64,000 nt of DNA from CAWJMD01 sp963843835 (GCA_963843835.1 CAWJMD010000001.1:558001-622000), one strand, 5' to 3'; shown: positions 19,089 through 27,263, numbered from the stretch's first letter. Notes: generated by a model not told the origin, from the letters alone. Translations and numbers: made by a program.

Positions 19089-19793
19089 TCAGACCGCGCA
19101 GCTGTCCCCTTCGCAGACCTCGCCGTCGCCAGCGGCCAGCACGGTGACAGGGTGCTTCTCCTGCCAGGCAGTGGCCAGGACGTCGGCGATCTGCTCGGCC
19201 GGCTGGGCGCCGGAGACGCCGTAGCGCCCGTCGACCACGAAGAAGGGGACGCCGTTGATCCCGTAGGCGCGGGCCTGGGCCTGGTCCGCGCGGACCGCGT
19301 CGGCGTAGCGGTCGCCCGCCAGCACGTCACGGACCTCGGCCTCATCGAGCCCGACCTCGACCGCGAGGGCGGTCAGCTCCGCTGGGTCGGAGACCGACAG
19401 GCCCTCGCTGAACGTGCCCTGGTCGAAACGCTCCTTCAGCTCGTCCTGGATGCCGTGCTCGAGCGCGAGGTGGAGCAGGCGGTGGGCATCGAAGGTGTTG
19501 CCGGTGCGGGCGATGTCGAAGCGGAAGTCCAGTCCCTCGGACGCGGCGGTCTGCGTCATGTGGTCGATCATCTGCTGGCCCTCCGCCGTGGTCCGACCGT
19601 ACTTGGCGCCCAGGCGCTCGGCGTAGCTGCCGCTCGTCGTGCCCGACGGCGCAGCCGACTCGTCCAGCTCGAACGACCGCCAGACCAGCTCCACGTCGTC
19701 GCGGTACGGGAAGGCGGCCAGCGCCTTCTCGAACCGGCGCTTGCCGATGTAGCACCAGGGGCACACGACGTCCGACCAGATCTCGATCCTCAT
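19089..19793 (-). CDS. DsbA/FrnE-family thiol oxidoreductase
   Basis: A 234-residue protein of the DsbA-like FrnE subfamily with active site C11-P-W-C14 immediately after the first beta strand, and the cis-Pro region GINGVPFFVVDGRYGVSGAQP near residues 178-198. There is no signal peptide, so it acts in the cytoplasm, probably in thiol redox or isomerase-type reactions. ATG 19793 gives the usual MRIEIWSDVVCPWC start. A CEGDSC pair near the C-terminus is an extra cysteine pair. Confidence 0.9.
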   Translation of the reverse strand: MRIEIWSDVVCPWCYIGKRRFEKALAAFPYRDDVELVWRSFELDESAAPSGTTSGSYAERLGAKYGRTTAEGQQMIDHMTQTAASEGLDFRFDIARTGNTFDAHRLLHLALEHGIQDELKERFDQGTFSEGLSVSDPAELTALAVEVGLDEAEVRDVLAGDRYADAVRADQAQARAYGINGVPFFVVDGRYGVSGAQPAEQIADVLATAWQEKHPVTVLAAGDGEVCEGDSCAV

Positions 19794-19860
19794 GCCGTCT
19801 GCAACCCGGGCACCCTCACTCCTCTTCCGTGCTGCGCACCACGCCGCTTGCGGGCAGTGG

Positions 19861-20787
19861 TCACACCGTGGCTGAGACGGGCGGGAGCAGTCCCGCCGAC
19901 GCGCGGTCAACCGCATGCGCGCGGAACAGCTGAGCGGCGGGCAGGAGGCGTCGGCCGGTCGCCCACGCGAGCCCGATCTCGCGGCGGGCGCCGGGATCGG
20001 ACAGCTCCAGGTACCGGACCGTCCCGGTGGTCGTGTCGAGCACGTCACCCCGCGGTGCCGGCACGACCGCGACGCCCAGCCCCGCGGCGACGAAGCCCCT
20101 CGCGGTGGGCAGGTCGTCCGCCTCGAAGGCGACCGACGGCTGGAAGCCCGCCGCGGCGCAGAGGTCCGCCGCGAGCTGGTGCAGCACCGACGTGGCGCGG
20201 ATCGTCACGAAGTCGGTCGCGGAGGCGTCGGCCAGCGGGATGCGTGTCCTCACGGCCAGGGGGTGGTGGCGCGGCACCGCGAGCCGCAACGGCTCGGAGA
20301 GCAGCGGTTTCCACCGAACACCGGTCTCGGTCGGGCGCAGTGTCGAGATCTCGAGGTCGACGTCCCCGCGGGCGCGGACCGCCGTCACGAGCTCGTCGCG
20401 CTTGGGAGCGAGGTCGAACCGTACGTGCGGGTGGCCCACCCGGAAGGTGTGGATGAGGTCGGGGACGAGCCACGTGCCCAGCCAGGGCTGGAAGGCGAGC
20501 GTGACCGTGCCCGTCTCGGGGTCGATGAGCTGGTTCACGGCAGCGAGCCCGTCATCGAGCTGGTGGAGCAGCGCGTCGACGTGGTGCTTGAACGCCGTGC
20601 CGGCGTGGGTCATGCGGAGCGTCCGTCCGGACCGCCGCAGCAAGGGCGTGCCGACCTGCGCCTCGAGCCGGGCCAGCGCGCGCGAGACGCTCGGCTGGGT
20701 CGATCCCTCGAGCTCGCTGACCTCGGTCACCGTCACCCCGTCCGCCACCTGCTGGAACCAGCGCAGCGCATCCGTGTCCATGCCCAT
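19861..20787 (-). CDS. LysR-family transcriptional regulator
   Basis: The 308-residue protein has an N-terminal winged helix-turn-helix (GSTQPSVSRALARLEAQVGTPLLRR, residues 28-52) and a periplasmic-binding-like effector domain. It is divergent from a small gene at 20859, the classic arrangement in which a LysR protein controls both itself and its neighbour. The effector is unknown. The start is ATG 20787, with ATG 20781 as the alternative. Confidence 0.9.
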   Translation of the reverse strand: MGMDTDALRWFQQVADGVTVTEVSELEGSTQPSVSRALARLEAQVGTPLLRRSGRTLRMTHAGTAFKHHVDALLHQLDDGLAAVNQLIDPETGTVTLAFQPWLGTWLVPDLIHTFRVGHPHVRFDLAPKRDELVTAVRARGDVDLEISTLRPTETGVRWKPLLSEPLRLAVPRHHPLAVRTRIPLADASATDFVTIRATSVLHQLAADLCAAAGFQPSVAFEADDLPTARGFVAAGLGVAVVPAPRGDVLDTTTGTVRYLELSDPGARREIGLAWATGRRLLPAAQLFRAHAVDRASAGLLPPVSATV

Positions 20788-20796
20788 GACGCCAGT

Positions 20797-20834
20797 GTAT
20801 GGGTCATATGCGTTCTAGACATTGGACGTATGGG
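20797..20834. promoter_or_regulatory. Divergent control region with a repeated GTATGGG, possible LysR operator
   Basis: GTATGGG occurs at 20797-20803 and again at 20828-20834, 31 bases apart, which is about three helical turns, with the palindromes CATATG and TCTAGA between them. The stretch is much more AT-rich than its surroundings and lies in the 71-base gap between the LysR gene and its divergent neighbour. Confidence 0.4.
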
Positions 20835-20858
20835 TTTCTCTCACGCAGGCTTGACCAC

Positions 20859-21089
20859 ATGAAGATGACTCGCACGCACGGCACCCCGATCGGCACCGGT
20901 CTCGCGGAGCTTCGTGCCCAGGTGCGCGCCCGGCGCCTGGCTCGTCAGGCGCGTCTGCGGCTCGAGCGCGAGCTCGCGACCTACACCACCCCTGCCGAGC
21001 GGCTGGAGCTGCAGGCGATGCTGGCCCGGCACGCGGCGGCCGACATCGCCGACATCCAGCGCATCGTGGACCACCAGCACGCCGCCTGA
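20859..21089 (+). CDS. Small charged protein of unknown function
   Basis: A 76-residue protein rich in Arg, Ala, Leu and Glu, predicted to be mostly helical, with no signal peptide and no domain I recognise. I chose ATG 20859 (MKMTRTHG) rather than the more distant upstream starts because those would place coding sequence over the divergent control region. Its position opposite the LysR gene suggests it is the regulated partner. Confidence 0.6.
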   Translation: MKMTRTHGTPIGTGLAELRAQVRARRLARQARLRLERELATYTTPAERLELQAMLARHAAADIADIQRIVDHQHAA

Positions 21090-21143
21090 GAGGTCTTGGC
21101 CCCGTGAGGGGAAGCACACCAGACGTCCGGGGGTTACCCCCGT

Positions 21144-21262
21144 ATGAGCGTCGTCCTGTGGGTTCTTCAGGTGGTGCTCGCCCTGGCTTCCTCATGGCGG
21201 GCACGATGAAGCTGGTGCTGGCCGGCATCGTCTGGGGTCGTTTCGGATCCTGGCCGCTGTGA
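21144..21262 (+). pseudogene. DoxX-family gene remnant (N- and C-terminus joined, middle lost)
   Basis: From ATG 21144 the reading MSVVLWVLQVVLALA is a typical DoxX first helix. One base is missing near 21187, after which the second frame reads FLMAGTMKLVLAGIVWGRFGSWPL and stops at TGA 21260-21262. The first half of that string (FLMAGTMKL) is the end of the first DoxX helix; the second half (LAGIVWGRFGSWPL) is the normal C-terminus. About 80 internal residues have therefore been deleted, leaving a wreck. Its stop overlaps the GTG of the GH15 gene. Confidence 0.75.
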
Positions 21263-23088
21263 GCGCCGGGCAGGCGGACGGCACGCCTCCGAGCATCGGC
21301 GACCACGCCCTCATCGGGGACACCCACACCGCTGCTCTGGTGACCAGCGCCGGCACGATCGACTGGCTCTGCCTGCCGCGGTTCGACTCCGGTGCCTGTT
21401 TCGCCGCGCTGCTGGGGGACGAGCAGAACGGGCACTGGACGGTGAGCCCCGGCGACGACGTCGTGTCCTCCTCCCGCCGGTACCGCCGCGGAACCCTCAT
21501 CCTGGAGACCGACTTCGAGACCGCCGACGGCGCCGTCCGTGTCGTCGACTTCATGCCCCACCGGCACCACACCCCGACCGTCGTGAGAACGGTTGTGGGA
21601 CTGCGTGGCTCGGTGCCCATGTCGTCGGTCCTACGGGTCAGGTTCGACTACGGCCGCACCGTGCCCTGGGTCCGCCGGACCGAGTCCGGCATCCGAGCCC
21701 TGGCCGGACCCGACGCGCTGACGCTCACGACCGGCGTGCCCCTGCGCGGCGTCAACATGCACACCGTCGGCGAGACGGTCGTCGCGGAGGGCGAGCGCTG
21801 CAGCTTCGTCCTCGAGTGGCACCGTCCGGGAGAACCGCCGAGCGAGCGCGTCGACCCCGACGCGCTGGAGGCGCAGACCGAGGAGTTCTGGCGCGACTGG
21901 AGCGACCGGCTGGACGTGTCGGGACCGTGGGCGGACCTGGTCACCCGCTCCCTCATCACCCTCAAGGCGCTGACGTACGAGCCCTCGGGTGCCGTGGTGG
22001 CCGCCCCGACGACCTCGCTCCCGGAGGAGCTGGGCGGCGAGCGCAACTGGGACTACCGGTACTCGTGGCTGAGGGACGCGTCCTTCACCCTCGACGCCCT
22101 GACGGCGAACGGCTGCCTCTCCGAAGCCGTCGCCTGGCGTGACTGGCTCCTGAGGGCCGTCGCCGGCGATCCGTCACAGCTGCAGATCATGTACGGCGTG
22201 GAGGGCGAGCGTCGCCTGCCCGAGCACGAGCTGCCGTGGTTGGACGGCCACCGCGCGAGCCGTCCGGTGCGCGTGGGCAACGCCGCCGCAGACCAGCTCC
22301 AGCTCGACGTGTACGGCGAGGTGCTCGCCGCGATGCACTCGGCGCGTGTCGCCGGCATGGCCCCCGACGGGGACGCCTGGGCGCTGCAGCTCGCCCTGGT
22401 CGACCACGTCGAGAAGATCTGGCGTGAGCCCGACGAGGGCATCTGGGAGGTGCGCGGCGACCGCAAGCACTTCACCCACTCCAAGGTGATGGCGTGGGTG
22501 GCCTTCGACCGCGCCGCCCGCGGCATCCTCGAGCACGACCTCGACGGTGACGCCGACCGGTACCGGGCTCTCGCCGAGGAGGTGCACGAGGAGGTCTGCC
22601 GGCTCGGGTACGACGGGTCGACCGGCACGTTCGTCCAGGCGTACGGCGACCAGGGACTCGACGCGAGCCTGCTGCTGATGCCCGCCGTGGGTTTCCTGCC
22701 GGCGGACGACGAGCGCATCGTGCGGACCGCCGAGGCGATCGAGAAGCGTCTCTGCCAGGACGGTCTGGTGCTGCGCTACCGCACGGACGAGGGCGCGGAC
22801 GACGGTCTCGCCGGGGGTGAGGGCGCGTTCGTGCTCTGCACGTTCTGGATGGTCGACAGCCTGGCGCTGCGCGGGGAGCAGGAGCGCGCCGAGGCCCTCT
22901 TCACGCGGGTGGTCGCCCTTGCCAACGACGTCGGCCTGCTGAGCGAGGAGTTCGACGCCGCGACCGGCGAGATGCTGGGCAACATGCCACAGGCGTTCTC
23001 ACACGTCGGCCTGGTCAACTCCGCCGTGCGCCTGGCGGAGGGATCGGCCAGGGTCGAGGGGTTCCAGGAGCAGTCGACCGGAGGGTAG
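21259..23088 (+). CDS. Glycoside hydrolase family 15 protein (glucoamylase/trehalase-like)
   Basis: A 609-residue protein with an N-terminal beta-sandwich region starting IGDHALIGDTHTAALV.GTIDWLCLPRFDS and a C-terminal alpha/alpha toroid. The motifs NWDYRYSWLRDA (about residue 265) and GGEGAFVLCTFWMVDSL (about residue 518), the latter supplying a glutamate, are those of the GH15 subgroup containing mycobacterial trehalases. It probably hydrolyses trehalose or another alpha-glucoside in the cytoplasm; no signal peptide is seen. The start is GTG 21259. Confidence 0.9.
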   Translation: MSAGQADGTPPSIGDHALIGDTHTAALVTSAGTIDWLCLPRFDSGACFAALLGDEQNGHWTVSPGDDVVSSSRRYRRGTLILETDFETADGAVRVVDFMPHRHHTPTVVRTVVGLRGSVPMSSVLRVRFDYGRTVPWVRRTESGIRALAGPDALTLTTGVPLRGVNMHTVGETVVAEGERCSFVLEWHRPGEPPSERVDPDALEAQTEEFWRDWSDRLDVSGPWADLVTRSLITLKALTYEPSGAVVAAPTTSLPEELGGERNWDYRYSWLRDASFTLDALTANGCLSEAVAWRDWLLRAVAGDPSQLQIMYGVEGERRLPEHELPWLDGHRASRPVRVGNAAADQLQLDVYGEVLAAMHSARVAGMAPDGDAWALQLALVDHVEKIWREPDEGIWEVRGDRKHFTHSKVMAWVAFDRAARGILEHDLDGDADRYRALAEEVHEEVCRLGYDGSTGTFVQAYGDQGLDASLLLMPAVGFLPADDERIVRTAEAIEKRLCQDGLVLRYRTDEGADDGLAGGEGAFVLCTFWMVDSLALRGEQERAEALFTRVVALANDVGLLSEEFDAATGEMLGNMPQAFSHVGLVNSAVRLAEGSARVEGFQEQSTGG

Positions 23089-23092
23089 GGAC

Positions 23093-24478
23093 ATGGCCGA
23101 GAGCGTGGACGTCGTCGTCATCGGGCTGGGGCCGGGGGGTGAGGACGTCGCCGGCAAGCTGGCTGAGGCGGGCCTCTCGGTCGTCGGCGTGGAGCGCGAG
23201 CTGGTGGGTGGCGAGTGCCCCTACTGGGGCTGCGTGCCCAGCAAGATGATGATCCGCGCGGCCGGCCTGCTGGCTGAGGCGCGGCGGATCCCCGGGATGG
23301 CAGGAAGGGTCGAGGTCCACGGCGACTACGACCCGGTCGCGAGGCGGATCCGCGAAGAGGCCACAGACACCTGGGACGACACCGTGGCCGTCGAGCGCTT
23401 CGTCGACAAGGGCGGGCGCTTCGTCCGCGGGTCCGGCCGCATCACCGCGCCGGGACAGGTGACGGTCGGCGACCAGGTCTTCGCCGCGAGCCGCGGCATC
23501 GTGGTGGCGACCGGCACGGGGGCGGCCGTGCCACCGGTGGATGGGCTCGCCGACACGCCGTTCTGGACCAACCGCGAGGCCATCGAGGCCAAGGAGCCCC
23601 CGCGTTCGCTGATCGTCCTCGGCGGAGGTGCCATCGGCGCCGAGATCGCCCAGGCGTTCGCACGTTTCGGCAGCCGGGTCACGATCGTCGAGATGGAGGA
23701 CCGCATCCTGGCGGTCGAGGAGCCGGAGTCCGGCGACCTGCTCGCCGACGTGCTGCGCGGGGAGGGGCTGACGGTGCTGACCGGGGCCACGGCGACGAAG
23801 GCCACCCACGACGGCGAGCAGTTCAGCCTGACAGTGGACGACGAGATCCTCACCGCTGACCAGCTTCTCGTGGCCACCGGCCGCGTCGCCAAGCTGAAGG
23901 ACCTGGGTCTGGACGCGGTCGGGCTCGACCCGGACGCGAAGTGGCTGGACGTTGACGACCACCTGCGCTGCACCGACGGCGTGTGGGCGGTCGGTGACGT
24001 CACCGGGAAGGGAGCCTTCACCCACGTGGCCATGTACCAGGCCGCCATCGCCGTCCGCGCCATCCTCGGTGAGGACGGTCCGCCGGCCGAGTACCACGCT
24101 GTCCCCCGGGTGACCTTCACCGATCCCGAGGTGGGCGCCGTCGGCATGACGGAGGCTCAGGCCCGCAAGGCCGGGCTGACCGTGCGCACCGGCACCGCCC
24201 AGGTGCCTTCGACAGCGCGCGGCTGGATCCACAAGGCGGGCAACGAGGGCTTCATCAAGCTGGTCGAGGACGCCGACCGCGGGGTGCTGGTGGGGGCGAC
24301 GAGCGCCGGCCCGACCGGCGGCGAGGTGCTCGGGGCGCTCGCGGTCGCGGTGCGTGCGCGCGTGCCGGTCGACTCGTTGGTGCACATGATCTACGCGTAC
24401 CCGACGATCCACCGCGGCATCGAGGATGCGCTGCGCGACCTGAGGTCGTCCTCGGACACGAAGCCGAGCCTCTCGTAG
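23093..24478 (+). CDS. FAD/NAD-dependent pyridine nucleotide-disulfide oxidoreductase
   Basis: A 461-residue flavoprotein of the dihydrolipoyl dehydrogenase/mercuric reductase superfamily. The N-terminal FAD motif is VVVIGLGPGGEDVAGKLAEAG, the redox disulfide is GGECPYWGCVPSK (C-x4-C), the NAD motif is VLGGGAIGAEIAQAFARFG, and the second FAD motif is GVWAVGDVTGKGAFTH. The C-terminal segment reads AYPTIHRG rather than the His-Pro...Glu dyad of true lipoamide dehydrogenases, so the substrate is uncertain. The last dozen residues (after RDL) run into the antisense remnant of a VOC gene and are probably not ancestral. Confidence 0.88.
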   Translation: MAESVDVVVIGLGPGGEDVAGKLAEAGLSVVGVERELVGGECPYWGCVPSKMMIRAAGLLAEARRIPGMAGRVEVHGDYDPVARRIREEATDTWDDTVAVERFVDKGGRFVRGSGRITAPGQVTVGDQVFAASRGIVVATGTGAAVPPVDGLADTPFWTNREAIEAKEPPRSLIVLGGGAIGAEIAQAFARFGSRVTIVEMEDRILAVEEPESGDLLADVLRGEGLTVLTGATATKATHDGEQFSLTVDDEILTADQLLVATGRVAKLKDLGLDAVGLDPDAKWLDVDDHLRCTDGVWAVGDVTGKGAFTHVAMYQAAIAVRAILGEDGPPAEYHAVPRVTFTDPEVGAVGMTEAQARKAGLTVRTGTAQVPSTARGWIHKAGNEGFIKLVEDADRGVLVGATSAGPTGGEVLGALAVAVRARVPVDSLVHMIYAYPTIHRGIEDALRDLRSSSDTKPSLS

Positions 24479-24540
24479 AAGGGTCCGCGAAGCCGCGGGG
24501 TCCGCCACGGCCAGCGAGACGGAGAAGGCCCCGGAGAATG
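24430..24540 (-). pseudogene. VOC-family (glyoxalase-like) gene fragment, antisense to the end of the flavoprotein gene
   Basis: On the minus strand the sequence reads GAFSVSLAVADPAASR and, one surplus base later, FYERLGFVSEDDL. This is the first beta-alpha unit of a common VOC family (typically GAFSVSLAVKDLAASRAFYEKLGF). The rest of the gene is absent. There is no good start codon and the frame breaks at the CGG-ACCC-TTC junction near 24491-24494. The 3' end of the flavoprotein gene overlaps it, so an old deletion probably joined the two. Confidence 0.65.
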
Positions 24541-24852
24541 CCGCGCGATACTCGGATCGACGACGAAGTGAGGTGGGACGTGGTCGCGTTCACTGGTCAG
24601 GTGCGCCGGTGGCGGGAGGACGAGCCCGGCGGCCTCGCCGTGGTCGACGTCCCCTCGGAGTTCGTCCACGAGCTGGGCGGGCGACGGCAGATGCGCGTCA
24701 CCGGCTCGCTGAACGGCGTGGACTTCACCGGCAGCACCATGCTCGTCGCCGGTGGTGGCTTCTGTGTCGGTGTCAGCCGTGCCTCTATGAAGGCAGCTGA
24801 CGTCGTGGTCGGCGACACCGTCGACGTCCGACTCGAGCTCGCGGCCGGATGA
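24538..24852 (+). CDS. DUF1905 domain protein
   Basis: A 104-residue protein matching DUF1905 throughout: FTGQVRRWREDEPGGLAVVDVP, then GRRQMRVTGSLNGVDFTGSTML and GDTVDVRLE. These are small beta-barrel proteins of unknown function. The start is uncertain. ATG 24538 gives the longest form; GTG 24580 (VVAFTGQV), preceded by AGGTGG, would match the family N-terminus more closely. Confidence 0.75.
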   Translation: MPRDTRIDDEVRWDVVAFTGQVRRWREDEPGGLAVVDVPSEFVHELGGRRQMRVTGSLNGVDFTGSTMLVAGGGFCVGVSRASMKAADVVVGDTVDVRLELAAG

Positions 24853-24891
24853 CGGTCGTGCCGGCTCAGCACCTGACCGAGGGGTGAAGTC

Positions 24892-25287
24892 ATGACGAAG
24901 TTCGTGATCGGTGCGGATGTGGCCCTTCGCCTCGCCGTGGCGAGGTCCCTGGTCCTCACAGAGCACCAGCTCCTGGCTCCGACCCTGCTTCGCTCGCAGC
25001 TGCTGTCGGCCCTGTACGACGCGGTGCGCAGGGGCGCGATGACGCGGCAGGCCGCCGCCGGCCACCTCGACCACGTCCGCGGTCTGCGGATCCGGCTGCT
25101 GGGAGACCGCGTGCTCCAGAACGTGGCGTGGAGGATCGCCGACGAGCTCGGGTGGTCCGACACGTACGACGCCGAGTACGTGGCCCTGACCCGGCTCCAG
25201 GCCGACGCGTTCATCACGCTCGACGAGGCCCTGGCAGACGCCGTGAAGGACGTCGTCGCAGTCGCCTCCCTCGATGACCTGTCCTGA
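24892..25287 (+). CDS. PIN-domain protein, VapC-like
   Basis: The 131-residue protein has the outline of a PIN-domain ribonuclease: an N-terminal strand with acidic residue (FVIGADVAL), LLAPTLLRSQLLSALYDAV with the conserved helix, and DTYDAEYVALTRLQADAFITLDEALADAV carrying the later acidic residues. VapC toxins cut tRNA or rRNA, but no antitoxin gene with a recognisable DNA-binding domain precedes it; the gene upstream is DUF1905. It could be a solitary PIN protein. ATG 24892 has a GAGGGGTGA stretch upstream. Confidence 0.75.
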   Translation: MTKFVIGADVALRLAVARSLVLTEHQLLAPTLLRSQLLSALYDAVRRGAMTRQAAAGHLDHVRGLRIRLLGDRVLQNVAWRIADELGWSDTYDAEYVALTRLQADAFITLDEALADAVKDVVAVASLDDLS

Positions 25288-25288
25288 G

Positions 25289-25510
25289 GGGCCAGGGGGC
25301 TGCACGGCCGCAGCACGGCTGACGCGATCTCGTCGGCTCGGCCGAGGCCACCGATGGGCTGGTTGGCGATCGCGTCAGCCGGGTCAAGCTCACCGCTGGT
25401 GACCATGTCGGTGACCGTCGGTGCCTCGAACTTCCCGGTGCAGACGGCGTTGCCCCCCGCAGGTTCACGGCGTTGACGCGGTCGAAGACGTCGCCGGGCT
25501 CGTCGGCGGC
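25289..25510 (-). pseudogene. Short-chain dehydrogenase remnant in an otherwise gene-free stretch
   Basis: On the minus strand one frame reads DRVNAVNLRG, the centre of an SDR. A second frame reads VTDMVTSGELDPADAIANQP followed by IGGLGRADEIASAVL, the C-terminal part of the same family. The catalytic Tyr-x3-Lys region between them is missing, so this is a deleted gene. The rest of the gap to 25657 shows only weak, broken coding traces and I find no other gene in it. Confidence 0.65.
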
Positions 25511-25657
25511 ATCGGACGGCGGGGCCTGCCGAGTGCCGAGCCTCGTGTCGCCATGGGCGCAGGACACAAAGGTGGGGGTGCGACCCCCGGGCATCCCTCC
25601 GCCCGTCGCTGTTCGCGACGTCGAGCCTGGGCGCCGCCGCCGGGACGGTGGTAGGCA

Positions 25658-26194
25658 GTGCGGATGTGGTTCGACTCCTGGTCCCAGCTCGCACGCGTCG
25701 TCCTGGTCGGCTCTGCCGCCTACCTCACCCTCGTGGTGGTGCTGCGCGTCTCGGGGAAACGTGCTCTCTCGAAGCTGAACGCCTTCGACTTCGCGGTGAC
25801 GATCGCCATCGGCTCGACGCTGGCGACGATCCTGTTGAGCTCCGACGTGTCGTGGGGCGAGGGGGCGCTGGCCTTCTCGCTGCTGGCGATCCTCCAGATG
25901 CTGGTGTCGTGGGGATCGGCCCGCCTCCCGTGGCTGAAGGCTCTGGTGACCTCGCCGCCCACGCTGCTCGTCGAGGACGGGTCGATGCTGGAGGACGCCG
26001 TGCGTCGCCACCGGCTCACGCGCGACGAGGTCCACCAGGCGGTGCGCAGCAGCGGCGTCGGTGGCCTGGACCGCGTCGCTGCCGTCGTGCTGGAGAGCGA
26101 CGGGAGCCTCAGCGTCATCTCGCGGCAGCAGTGCGGCGACGGAAGCGCGCTGCGAGGCGTCCCCGGCTGGGAGAGCGCCCGGCCGTCCGCCTAG
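25658..26194 (+). CDS. DUF421/YetF-like membrane protein
   Basis: A 178-residue protein with three N-terminal hydrophobic segments, the family block VLRVSGKRALSKLNAFDFAVTIAIGS, and a C-terminal soluble domain (TLLVEDGSMLEDAVRRHRLTRDEVHQAVR...). This is the YetF/DUF421 family, membrane proteins of unknown function, related forms of which are linked to spore or stress physiology. The start is GTG 25658 or ATG 25664. It is convergent with and overlaps by four bases the gene at 26191. Confidence 0.85.
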   Translation: MRMWFDSWSQLARVVLVGSAAYLTLVVVLRVSGKRALSKLNAFDFAVTIAIGSTLATILLSSDVSWGEGALAFSLLAILQMLVSWGSARLPWLKALVTSPPTLLVEDGSMLEDAVRRHRLTRDEVHQAVRSSGVGGLDRVAAVVLESDGSLSVISRQQCGDGSALRGVPGWESARPSA

Positions 26195-26697
26195 TCGGGA
26201 CTGCCCGGGTCGTCGTGGTGCGGGTCACCATCGATCACGTCGGAGAAGTGCACGTGCATGGCCTCGATCCCGACGGGGACGTCGACGGGGCCCAGTACCT
26301 CCCGCAGCCGTTGCGCCGCAAGGAGACGGATGCGGTCCGCCACGGGTAGGAGCTCGACGCCGTACCGCGCGACGAGCGCCATCGTCACTCCGCCGAGGGA
26401 GTCGCGTCCGACGATGTCGATCCTGACGTGAAGCAGCGCGGCGTCGGGGACGGTGTCCTGGACCGCGTCGCGGAGGTAGGTGATGAGGACCTGCTCGCTC
26501 ACGTGTACAGGGCCGGACTCGGCCATGGCCAGGATCGGGTTCGAGCGTCGAGTCGCGCGCAGGGCATTCGCCAGCACCCGGTCGGCGATCTCGACCCACC
26601 GGGGCTCGCGCCGTGCTCGCAGGCTCTCCGTCGCGGCGTCGAGGAGGTCGTACCCACGCCCGGTCGGAGCCTGCGCGGGTGGAGTCTGCTCGCTCAT
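26191..26697 (-). CDS. Asp23-like protein of unknown function, coupled to a sigma factor
   Basis: A 168-residue soluble protein. Residues about 65-155 show the alternating pattern of Asp23/Gls24 proteins (HVSEQVLITYLRDAVQDTVPDAALLHVRIDI, then VARYGVELLPVADRIRLLAAQRLREVLG), but this resemblance is weak and by eye only. ATG 26697 overlaps the stop of the sigma-factor gene (ATGA), so the two are translated together, which would fit a regulator or effector of that sigma factor. GTG 26703 is the alternative start. Confidence 0.6.
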   Translation of the reverse strand: MSEQTPPAQAPTGRGYDLLDAATESLRARREPRWVEIADRVLANALRATRRSNPILAMAESGPVHVSEQVLITYLRDAVQDTVPDAALLHVRIDIVGRDSLGGVTMALVARYGVELLPVADRIRLLAAQRLREVLGPVDVPVGIEAMHVHFSDVIDGDPHHDDPGSPD

Positions 26698-27263
26698 CGC
26701 CACTGATCCATCCTGACCGCCACCGTACGCCGGGCCCGGTGCAGCTGTCCGCGCACCACGGTCGGCGTGGTACCGAGGACCTGGGCGATGTCGTCGTAGG
26801 AGAAGCCCTCGAGCTCACGCAGCACCCAGCTGGACCGCTGCCGCCACGGCAGCTCGCTGAGCGCGACCGTCAGGACCTCCCAGAGCTCGGCCTCGACCAT
26901 CAACCGGGCGGGGTCGCTGCTGACCGTCTCCGCCTTGTTCGCCAGCAGCTGGTCGTCGACGGAGACCGGTCGCGCGCGTCGGCGATGCGCCCGGACCTCG
27001 TTCGCGGTGATCGTGAACAGCCACGTGCGCAGGGCGGACTCGCCGCGGAACCCGGGCAGGTGCTGCCAAGCCTTGACCAGAGCGGCCTGCACGGCGTCCT
27101 CGGAGTCGGCCTCATGGCCGTTCAGCATGTGCCGGGCGTAGCGGAACATCGCTTCGGCGTGCCGTTCGAAGATCAGCGTGAACGCGTCACGGTCGCCCAT
27201 GGCAGCGCGGCGGGCCAGAGCGCCGTCGCTGACGTGCTCCTGCTCCACCCTTGCGGCGTCCAC
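26694..27263 (-). CDS. ECF-like RNA polymerase sigma factor
   Basis: A 189-residue sigma-70-family protein with region 2 (DAFTLIFERHAEAMFRYARHML...SEDAVQAALVKAWQHLPGF) and region 4 (ELPWRQRSSWVLRELEGFSYDDIAQVLGTTPTVVRGQLHRARR). Both recognition helices are present and there is no N-terminal region 1, so it is an extracytoplasmic-function type. I chose GTG 27263 because GGAGG lies eight bases upstream on the minus strand (27272-27276); the frame is open further upstream. It is divergent from the Asp23 cluster, which it may control. No classical zinc anti-sigma factor gene is adjacent. Confidence 0.88.
   Translation of the reverse strand: MDAARVEQEHVSDGALARRAAMGDRDAFTLIFERHAEAMFRYARHMLNGHEADSEDAVQAALVKAWQHLPGFRGESALRTWLFTITANEVRAHRRRARPVSVDDQLLANKAETVSSDPARLMVEAELWEVLTVALSELPWRQRSSWVLRELEGFSYDDIAQVLGTTPTVVRGQLHRARRTVAVRMDQWR

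Noticed and set aside
25421..25654. Small plus-strand frames in the gap before the DUF421 gene
   Set aside because: They are antisense to the SDR remnant, have no ribosome-binding site and are rich in Arg/Pro.
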